Assembly (NCBI GenBank): GCA_027924585.1
Contig: BSBM01000779.1
Location: 17,838,001 to 17,902,000, forward strand
DNA length: 64,000 nt
Source: Larix kaempferi
Lineage: Eukaryota; Streptophyta; Pinopsida; Pinales; Pinaceae
Direction of reading: 5' to 3'
The position numbers and the translations under genes were made by a program. Shown here in pieces: positions 54,377 to 64,000 of the stretch. Position 1 is the stretch's first letter; every line of letters begins with the position of its first letter. The notes under the pieces were generated by a model that worked only from the letters and a program-made list of their open reading frames with translations, was not told the origin of the DNA and made no database searches.

Positions 54377-57300
54377 TGTAACATCTCCGAGAAAACGAGT
54401 TAGTCATTTTCGAAAAATTTAAAACTTTCATCCTAAAAATACTTTAAGAATAGAACCCTTTTGTAATGAGTACGGAAGTCCGCCATCACAACATTGTTAG
54501 AAAATGATTCATTATAGGAATAGTCCTCGCATCACTTTTACAACTACACACCACATGTAACATCCCGATATGTGAGTTACTAAAGTAGTGAATTTGAACT
54601 TTCTTACCATACTTCCATGAGTAAAACAACATAAATTAAATGGAAGCATTCATCTTGCATCATCAATTCTATCTATGAGACATTCTATACCAGGATACAT
54701 ATTCAATGGAACTAAGTTCTCAATATATATTAATATAAGATGCAAGAGGAACAACATATAAACAGACAAGTTATCATAACTACACAATGAGGGAGACCCT
54801 TATTAATCAGACACATGAGACTACAATTTGGCTACTCTATCATGATACTTCATGCAAGGTTAAACATAATATAAGGAACCAAACAAAAGCAACTGAAATA
54901 ATTCCGAATATGCCTCATACAAGAATAGCCAATATGCTTCATCCTAATGTATCTGCATTGTAGAAATAAATACTCATTTCCAAGGAGCAATTGACACAAC
55001 CAACCATCATGATCATTCATAAATAGAAAACTTGGAATATAAGCAATAACAATTAAGACTACAAGGCTATCAAAATTCACACATAAGAGAAGGCAAAGAT
55101 ATACGGTGGTTCACCCCTCCTTTGGGCTACGTCCACAAGAACAGTCACATCTTGTTCTTATTATTCAAATATAAGATTACATTCTTCAGCAAGGCATCCA
55201 TTTCCTCAAGGCCCCCTCTTATTGATATTTCCTCAACAATTCGAAGTATGTTGTCATACCCTACTAATAATCAATTCTTACTGCTCATATATCTATCCAA
55301 CATAGATACAATCTAACAACATAAAACAATAATTTCATCCCAATGATTAATACGTAGCCCTCCGATACATTCAGTATTCGGCTGTACAATACATTTCTTT
55401 TCCTTCAGTACAAGATAACCTTTTATAGAATGTGATCTTCCTATAAAATAGAAACCCTACATAAATGTTCAATATTCTTAAATACTTATAAAATATTTCC
55501 AACAGAGAAAACAATCGGTCAACATAAACATTAATAACCCTAACACGCATGAATCACTATTCATAACAATAACCCTAACATACATGAATCACTATTTGTA
55601 AAAGAGACTCCATCAAACAAAATGGAAGCGAATGGATGTTCCTCCTGTCCGGAAATCCCTAAATGCATGTAATCAAATAAGCAAAAATGTTACGCAGTAC
55701 TCCAGTGATCAAATAACACAAAGATTATAATGCCGATACTATACTGCGACAAATAACATAGCGATTCTGATACAGAGGTACAACGATTCAAAAGAAAAGC
55801 AGAGATTACTCTTTTACACTACAAATCGCACCACCCTTCAAATATAAATATTGCTCTTACTATAGATCCATCACACGGCCATTCCAAAATATAACGATTG
55901 GCTCTTACTATATTCTCCGGTCATCCATCACACAGCCAGTAGCATACTCGAACAGGCTTTGAACTCGGCAAGCAATTCCTACGGCTTCACTCTATAAGGA
56001 AAACGCACAGCAAGATACCTAGTATATCTATAGCCCGATTCAACGTGAGAACGAATCCTACGGATTCACTCTTATTAAAGTCATTCATGCAGCAAAAGAG
56101 TTTAAAAAAAATAAAGGAAAATTAATCATCAGAGATCCAAGGTTTTACGCCCTCTCCTTTCTCTTGCCGATGAAATGTGATACACCACAATAATACAGAG
56201 GAGAGCACTAGCAATGTACTTTGGCAGTAAAGTATAGAAATTAAGGGTTGCTAGGACTCTGTCTAGCAAGACACGAGCCGATCCCCGTCCAAACTAACCA
56301 GGCAACATTATCTACAACACATAGACTACCACCCTGTAACCTGCTGCGAGGTGGAATATCTACTCCTTTCCCTCATTCTAACGCTGATGGTCAAACATTT
56401 AACCATAAAATGTGAAATCAAGAAAGGAGAAAAGGCTTTTCTCTACCCTACCGAGATCTCGCCACACAAGGTGGTTTCTCCGATACAAACAGAATCCCCG
56501 GTAAGGATTTCTGCCATGCGGAGATCTATACAAAAAGAAAAACAGCTATACAGAGCCGAGAAAGTTAATAGATCTCCAAGTATTAATCAAATGAAAATGC
56601 AGTGATTCACGGCCTCCCACAAACAATCGGATTTCTAGCATTCTTTAAATCAAAAATTTAGGAAGAATGCTATTGCAATAAAATCAAATCCACATACGGA
56701 AAACAATGCCCTCCTAGACATTAGCGACTATCTATATATATACCTGCATAGAGTATATCATGAGAAGCAAAATCTATAGGGATCGGGCTTGCAAGCAAGC
56801 CATCCCTTCCCATTCCCACAGCAAGAACCGATAGCCCCCGCTTATCACACCAACCAAAATCCATCAATCCGCAGGTCCCTCCCCAATACGAAGAGAATCT
56901 ATATTAACAAGATTGCAGAGATCTCGTTATCCAATTCCACAGAGATCCAAAAACGCCAGGCCTTCCTCTACTGTTTGCGCGCCGATCTATATTCACCCAC
57001 TCCGAGATTTATTTCCAAATAAATCAAATTGATATCTTAAAACAAGAATACTAACCTACACTGGCAGAACTCTAAGCAAGATCACAAGCCAAGAATTTCG
57101 AGTGTCGCTAGCATCTTTGATTGAGATTTTGCTTGCAGTGATCGGTTCTCTTTGTGCAGAGGTAAAATTTCCCCCGTCCTGAAGGAGCTCTGATCCCTTC
57201 TTTCCCCCACATTCAAAAGCCCAAAACTTTATAATGATTGCAGTGTTTCCAGATACACGCCTCATCATAACAACGACAGTATTCTTTTTGACAACTGGCG

Positions 57301-58004
57301 CTTAAATTTTCGGTAGATGGCAATAACCGAGGAGGTTTGGAGTTAAATTTCCCCTCCAATAAGAGTACAACGAGCAAGATCAATTAGCCCTCCACTCTGG
57401 CCAGAAATGGATCGAATTTCAATGAATCCCTATATCAATGGGGATGTGTTCCCCTTGCTATCGTGGAGTTTAACCGAACAAGGATCAAACTTAATGAAAG
57501 ATCGCGGGAAATAAGAAAAATTGTTTACCCTTACCTTCATAGTTTATGATTCGCTTCACAACCAGCGAGCATTGGATTCTAACCATTACTCTTCAAAAAG
57601 ATTTATAACTCGACGGTAGACCCGAAATTTCTTGACAATGGCGTTTAAATCTCTGACAGGCGGCATCTCCTATCCAGCTTGGAGTTAAATAAAAGGACGT
57701 GGGAAGGTGGAGTGGTTAAGCTCTAACAACCAGTTTTAGTAGCATTTAACCTCCAATATATTCTCAAATCGAAATTAAACAATGTGTACGCCGAGATGGT
57801 TGTCGCGAAATACTAAACTCTTGTTTGAACAAAAGGTATCAAGAATATAGATATAATTCATAACTTGTAGTTATGAACTTAATCAACTATATTTATAACT
57901 TTATATAATAGTTTTTTAATGGTTCTCGCCACTAGTTATAAATCTTTTTGCAACAATATCTATATATATAATGATCAAAATAGGTCATAAGGAGGGATAT
58001 CACA
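54377..58004 (-). repeat. 3' LTR of the LARD-like element (3628 bp)
   Basis: On the plus strand it runs from TGTAACATCTCCGAG to GGGATATCACA. It contains several duplicate short frames that recur in the other LTR, and they are not genes. A second internal TGTAACATCCC occurs at about 54557. Confidence 0.9.
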
Positions 58005-58018
58005 TCCTCATCCCCTTT
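58005..58018 (-). promoter_or_regulatory. Polypurine tract of the LARD-like element
   Basis: AAAGGGGATGAGGA on the minus strand, abutting the LTR start TGTGATATCCC. Confidence 0.8.
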
Positions 58019-58255
58019 AAAATAACACCGTCCTCGGTGTTTACTCTTCTCTTGGAGTAATCATTTGTATCACAAAATTGGAATTCAAAAGAAACAATGT
58101 GTAGTAACAACTTGTCATCAACTTCATAATCAAACTCAGAAACATAGATCATGAGTTCTTTATTGCACATATCACTTGCAATATATGGAATAAATCTAGA
58201 GCTCCATGATTGTATACTGTTGACTAAGTCAACAAACAACATTCACTTGATCCAG

Positions 58256-58390
58256 AAATTCTTGTCTAACACCCGAGTGCTCACACGACAATCCTTTCGA
58301 AATTCTTGCCTAACACTTCAGTGCTCACACAGCAATTATTTCACAGATTTCTTGCCTAACACCGCAGTGCTCACGTAGCAATACTTTCTC
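58256..58390 (-). repeat. 44-46-bp tandem repeat near the PPT, 3 copies
   Basis: TTCTTGCCTAACAC with CAGTGCTCACAC-GCAAT recurs with its core at 58261, 58305 and 58351. Confidence 0.85.
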
Positions 58391-58548
58391 TCATGCATAC
58401 TAAGCAGCGTCCTTCCTCCCGCATATGCATTCTCTTATAGTTTGCCTAGGTCTTTACAGCTTGCTGATTCCTTCAAGAATCCTAGCGGCTGTCAACTCCC
58501 TGATTTTTCTCGGGAGTGTTTTAGTGCCCTTAATGCACTTTTACATAA

Positions 58549-58622
58549 TTCCCCTCAAGCCTTCTCGCTTGAGTCCAAGAATCTATTCCCCTCAAGCCTC
58601 CTCGCTTGAGTCTAGGAAAATC
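58549..58622 (-). repeat. 37-bp tandem duplication
   Basis: TTCCCCTCAAGCCTTCTCGC at 58549 and TTCCCCTCAAGCCTCCTCGC at 58586. Confidence 0.88.
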
Positions 58623-61245
58623 TCATGCAACTTCATCAATTATTTCGTTATATTACATTTTATAACCATACAATTTCGCTGACCAATTTGGTCTAGTTCT
58701 TTATTCAACAATAATTAACAATAATAAAAGCTGCAATATGGATCTTTCATCGTCACCCCTTTATTGTACCATGCATAATATATTAAGCTTTTGTCCACCG
58801 AGTTTTGGCCATCTACCAATTCAATTGTTAGTAACACTTTCTATAACGAAATCAATATTTGTAAATAAGAAAATCATTCATTCTTCATACTACCCTATCC
58901 ATACTTGATCATCTGAAGTAAATGTTAGGATTTCATAATTCTTGAACACGAAATAATATTCTTCCTATGATGACCCGTAGCCACTATGATTTCTTAACCT
59001 CGAATGTTATCCTTCACCATTCAGACACACTTCCTATTTTAGTTATACAACTTCTCTTTTGTATATACTAATATCACATAGGAATAACCAATTTTCTAAA
59101 ACATACTTGCATACCTTATAATGATAACCATATACCTTCGCAAAGGCGACCGCATAGCTCACCTTCATCTGCCGAGGGTCCAGTTTACCTCGATTACTGT
59201 CTCAAAGATCACTTCCGATCTACCCTGCAAATTCCATGTCAGCAATGTTTACTTAACACATAATACATAAAAACAGTCATTCCTTGTGGCAATATAAGGA
59301 CGTCAGAAGATTACCGCATCCTACTAACCTGTATTTATTTCATGTTGGCTCTAGGTTTCCAATAATCTATCCGTTTTAACAAAATAATTAATTTGAGAAA
59401 ACGTATAACTGTACATGAATAGCAAGTCGACATACTTATTGAGCAAAAATAAAAGTATCACTATTACTCATTGTTTCCCACGTCTATATTAGTAGAAATT
59501 ACTGAAGTAAGAGGTATATATAAAAGGTACTCATGCATTCTTTAATGGATTTTCAAGTATCCATACATATAACACAAAGCTTTGATCACATGAAGGTATA
59601 ATCCTTCTGTCAACCACTCCCAGTATCCCAACATTCCTAGTAAGGATTCCTGAAAAAGAATATACAAAATGAAACCATAACATTTCATCATAAGCATCTT
59701 TTTAACTACTTTGAATACACGTGTATACTTCTTGAGTAATTATAACCATCATCCTTTTGAACCTTCAAGCAAGGTTACCAGCGTGTTCCCATGTCACACA
59801 TTTATACTTCATTATTATATACAATCCTATACCGCAAAGAGACAAGGGGATTCTTAACAATTATTCTCTTTTAGCCCTTGAAATCTTCAGATAAGGTTAT
59901 AATGACTAAGGATACTCGTTTGTGGAAGTAGAGTTAAGTCGAAGGTCATGAAAATCATTCACAAGGATGGAAATTTCCTAGTCCTAGAAAATTTCTCACA
60001 GTAGAATGTCCATTTAAACCAAATGAATTTAAGTCCTATCCTTTCAATCTTTTTCCTTGAGGATGACCCTTTGTTAATCCTTCATGAAAGTTTTACAATT
60101 CTTCTAGCCATCTATGGTTTGGGTAGTAACATTACTTACATTAACCTTGAAGATTATATATTTATAAAATCAACTAACCATTCTTTTCTACCATGTCACA
60201 TAATAATTAAGGAGAACACAAAACTAATATTCTATATCGAAACCATCACATGTAATATTCCATATAATGTACAAACATCTTCTACACCTTCTCTCAATAA
60301 CATTTAGCCAATAAGGAGAATTTCAGGAGTTACTCCTTAGTACCATTTATGCATTTTTCTAACATGATAAGGATTATTTCCATCCTACAATCTCATGTAC
60401 ATAATTAATACAATCATTTCAGCATAAGTGCGAGAAATCAATGACCAAGTAATTCATGACAACTTTATAGTCCTTCATATAATGACCTAATTGCACTTTA
60501 CTCATTTCATAATTCACATACTATATCAACTTTTCTAAGTGCTTCAATCCTTTAACCTATACCTACATATTTTTATATGACCTAACCATTGTCCATTCAA
60601 CCCTTATAATTCGATATACTTGCTATCCTGCCTTCATTTGTACACTCACATTTCCAAACCTTAAAAACCTTTCTAATCACCATAATACACAATTAAAGTA
60701 ATCAAGTACTTATGATGAATGTCTATGACTTGAATCATACAAGTACTAAAACCTTACTCGTGGCATCAATCGACCGGGTAGGAGTGTACATCTTTCATAG
60801 GGTGAATGCTCCTAATTTTGCTTATACAGCCCTCATAAACTTATGAACATTCAAGGCTCCTTTGTTACTATCGTTATGATCAATATACATGGAAATATTA
60901 ACAAGATCACTAAGATAAAAATAGGAACACAGTCCAATTAATATAATCATTTTCAAAGAATACTTTCTGGTCATTCAATGGAATTGCATTAGGAGATATT
61001 CATCCTCTAGTATTTATCAATACAGGATCAAACATACAAACTGCTCACTCATCGACAATGCTTTTCTTTTAGAATGCTTCAACAAGTGCAGTATACTTGC
61101 GGTTTTAAAGACATCTTGTCGATTACCTCCTGCTGATTCTTTAGAACATAAATCCTTTGTTTGCGTCTTATCGATGGATTTCCTTTGACCAGCTTATATA
61201 ATCTCCTCAACTGAGCCCAACTATGCCCGAGTGTTTGCAACCTGT
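58623..61245 (-). other. Non-coding internal domain of the LARD-like element
   Basis: 2.6 kb without any frame carrying Gag, protease, RT, RNase H or integrase motifs on either strand. A short minus-strand frame starting at the PBS (about 61267 to 61079) may be chance or a Gag relic. Confidence 0.7.
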
Positions 61246-61257
61246 GCTCTGATACCA
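61246..61257 (-). promoter_or_regulatory. Primer binding site of the LARD-like element
   Basis: TGGTATCAGAGC on the minus strand, two bases inside the right LTR. Confidence 0.9.
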
Positions 61258-61259
61258 TA

Positions 61260-64000
61260 TGTAACATCTCCGAGAAAACGAGTTAGTCATTTTCAAAAAA
61301 TTTAAAACTTTCATCCTAAAAATACTTTAAGAATAGAACCCTTTTGTAATGAGTACGGAAGTCCGCCATCACAACATTGTTAGAAAATGATTCATTATAG
61401 GAATAGTCCTCGCATCACTTTTACAACTACACACCACATGTAACATCCCGATATGTGAGTTACTAAAGTAGTGAATTTGAACTTTCTTACCATACTTCCA
61501 TGAGTAAAACAACATAAATTAAATGGAAGCATTCATCTTGCATCATCAATTCTATCTATGAGACATTCTATACCAGGATACATATTCAATGGAACTAAGT
61601 TCTCAATATATATTAATATAAGATGCAAGAGGAACAACATATAAACAGACAAGTTATCATAACTACACAATGAGGGAGACCCTTATTAATCAGACACATG
61701 AGACTACAATTTGGCTACTCTATCATGATACTTCATGCAAGGTTAAACATAATATAAGGAACCAAACAAAAGCAACTGAAATAATTCCGAATATGCCTCA
61801 TACAAGAATAGCCAATATGCTTCATCCTAATGTATCTGCATTGTAGAAATAAATACTCATTTCCAAGGAGCAATTGACACAACCAACCATCATGATCATT
61901 CATAAATAGAAAACTTGGGATATAAGCAATAACAATTAAGACTACAAGGCTATCAAAATTCACACATAAGAGAAGGAAAAGATATACGGTGGTTCACCCC
62001 TCCTTTGGGCTACGTCCACAAGAACAGTCACATCTTGTTCTTATTATTCAAATATAAGATTACATTCTTAAGCAAGGCATCCATTTCCTCAAGGCCCCCT
62101 CTTATTGAGATTTCCTCAACAATTCGAAGTATGTTGTCATACCCTACTAATAAGCAATTCTTACTGCTCATATATCTATCCAACATAGATACAATCTAAC
62201 AACATAAAACAATAATTTCATCCCAATGATTAATACGTAGCCCTCCGATACATTCAGTATTCGGCTGTACAATACATTTCTTTTCCTTCAGTACAAGATA
62301 ACCTTTTACAGAATGTGATCTTCCTATAAAATAGAAACCCTACATAAATGTTCAATATTCTTAAATACTTATAAAATATTTCCAACAGAGAAAACAATCG
62401 GTCAACATAAACATTAATAACCCTAACACGCATGAATCACTATTCATAACAATAACCCTAACATACATGAATCACTATTTGTAAAAGAGACTCCATCAAA
62501 CAAAATGGAAGCGAATGGATGTTCCTCCTGTCCGGAAATCCCTAAATGCATGTAATCAAATAAGCAAAAATGTTACGCAGTACTCCAGCGATCAAATAAC
62601 ATAAAGATTATAATGCCGATACTATACTGCGACAAATAACATAGCGATTCTGATACAGAGGTACAACGATTCAAAAGAAAAGCAGAGATTACTCTTTTAC
62701 ACTACAAATCGCACCACCCTTCAAATATAAATATTGCTCTTACTATAGATCCATCACACGGCCATTCCAAAATATAACGATTGGCTCTTACTATATTCTC
62801 CGGTGATCCATCACACAGCCAGTAGCATACTCGAACAGGCTTTGAACTCGGCAAGCAATTCCTACGGCTTCACTCTATAAGGAAAACGCACAGCAAGATA
62901 CCTAGTATATCTATAGCCCGATTCAACGTGAGAACGAATCCTACGGATTCACTCTTATTAAAGTCATTCATGCAGCAAAAGAGTTTAAAAAAAATAAAGG
63001 AAAATTAATCATCAGAGATCCAGGGTTTTACACCCTCTCCTTTCTCTTGCCGATGAAATGTGATACACCACAATAATACAGAGGAGAGCACTAGCAATGT
63101 ACTTTGGCAGTAAAGTATAGAAATTAAGGGTTGCTAGGACTCTGTCTAGCAAGACACGAGCCGATCCCCGTCCAAACTAACCAGGCAACATTATCTACAA
63201 CACATAGACTACCACCCTGTAACCTGCTGCGAGGTGGAAGATCTACTCCTTTCCCTCATTCTAACGCTGATGGTCAAACATTTAACCATAAAATGTGAAA
63301 TCAAGAAAGGAGAAAAGGCTTTTCTCTACCCTACCGAGATCTCGCCACACAAGGTGGTTTCTCCGATACAAACAGAATCCCCGGTAAGGATTTCTGCCAT
63401 GCGGAGATCTATACAAAAAGAAAAACAGCTATACAGAGCCGAGAAAGTTAATAGATCTCCAAGTATTAATCAAATGAAAATGCAGTGATTCACGGCCTCC
63501 CACAAACAATCGGATTTCTAGCATTCTTTAAATCAAAAATTTAGGAAGAATGCTATTGCAATAAAATCAAATCCACATACGGAAAACAATGCCCTCCTAG
63601 ACATTAGCGACTATCTATATATATACCTGCATAGAGTATATCATGAGAAGCAAAATCGATAGGGATCGGGCTTGAAAGCAAGCCATCCCTTCCCATTCCC
63701 ACAGCAAGAACCGATAGCCCCCGCTTATCACACCAACCAAAATCCATCAATCCGCAGGTCCCTCCCCAATACGAAGAGAATCTATATTAACAAGATTGCA
63801 GAGATCTCGTTATCCAATTCCACAGAGATCCAAAAACGCCGAGCCTTCCTCTACTGTTTGCGCGCCGATCTATATTCACCCACTCCGAGATTTATTTCCA
63901 AATAAATCAAATTGATATCTTAAAACAAGAATACTAACCTACACTAGCAGAACTCTAAGCAAGATCACAAGCCAAGAATTTCGAGCGTCGCTAGCATCTT
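61260..64000 (-). repeat. 5' LTR of the LARD-like element, truncated by the window
   Basis: Copy of 54377-57117 with about 18 substitutions and no large indel. The expected outer end lies near position 64887, outside the window. Confidence 0.92.

Larger units (their letters stand above)
54377..64000 (-). mobile_element. LARD-like non-autonomous LTR element, cut by the window end
   Basis: Two direct copies of a long LTR, 54377-58004 and from 61260 past the window end, offset by 6883 bp, flank 3255 bp of non-coding DNA. On the minus strand a PBS (TGGTATCAGAGC) follows the right copy and a purine tract precedes the left one. Extrapolated length is about 10.5 kb. I counted about 18 substitutions over 2.74 kb of LTR (below 1%), so insertion is recent. 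No Gag or Pol motif exists in the internal part, which fits large retrotransposon derivatives moved by proteins of other elements. Confidence 0.9.

Noticed and set aside
54850-63905. Pairs of near-identical short frames (for example at 54850/61733, 55122/62005, 56351/63234, 56789/63672)
   Set aside because: They are the same non-coding LTR sequence seen twice, offset by 6883 bp, not duplicated genes.

Overview
The window is nuclear DNA of a large, repeat-rich seed-plant genome. It is AT-rich and gene-poor, with introns and nested LTR retrotransposons. The layout would suit a gymnosperm, but nothing in the sequence proves that. No intact protein-coding gene is visible. The supportable content is three Ty1/copia elements, one broken Ty3/gypsy element, one isolated 2.7-kb LTR, one large non-coding LTR element cut by the window edge, several satellite-like arrays, a tRNA-like gene and a decayed host transporter gene.

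Layout. 1-5320: unassigned DNA with a 245-bp tandem duplication, one plausible last coding exon on the minus strand (4213-4321) and a tiny poly(A) retroposon (4756-4851). 5321-19409: copia element B on the minus strand; its 3' LTR is split by the complete plus-strand copia element A (5701-12741, TSD ATAAC). 19410-26040: mostly unassigned, with small duplications and exon-like relics. 26050-27230 and 34437-34776: one giant GAT/ATC trinucleotide array, interrupted by copia element C (27231-34436, TSD TGATG). 34777-36370: a decayed higher-order repeat built on the same trinucleotides. 36376-36845: a CACTA-like foldback element. 36861-36931: a tRNA-like gene. 37279-37540: a short LTR-like piece. 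38216-40603: six exons of a sugar-phosphate/nucleotide-sugar translocator pseudogene on the minus strand. 42545-49135: the 3' half of a gypsy element (integrase, 83-bp array, long extra ORF, PPT, LTR). 49136-51877: a 2.7-kb LTR plus PBS. 51946-54290: possible 5' parts of a host gene. 54377-64000: a LARD-like element, minus strand, with about 3.6-kb LTRs.

The retroelements show how this locus grew. By eye the LTR pairs differ by about 7% (B), 6% (C), 3% (A, nested in B) and under 1% (LARD), so insertion was spread over time and the LARD is recent. All three copia elements are dead as copies: catalytic residues are altered (CDDD or YVDE in RT, Glu to Lys in integrase of C), and there are frameshifts, stops and deletions. 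Yet they share two unusual features: a 380-415-bp intron-like segment at the integrase/RT boundary, and a long tandem-repeat region between RNase H and the 3' LTR. These shared features are the best candidates here for something under-described.
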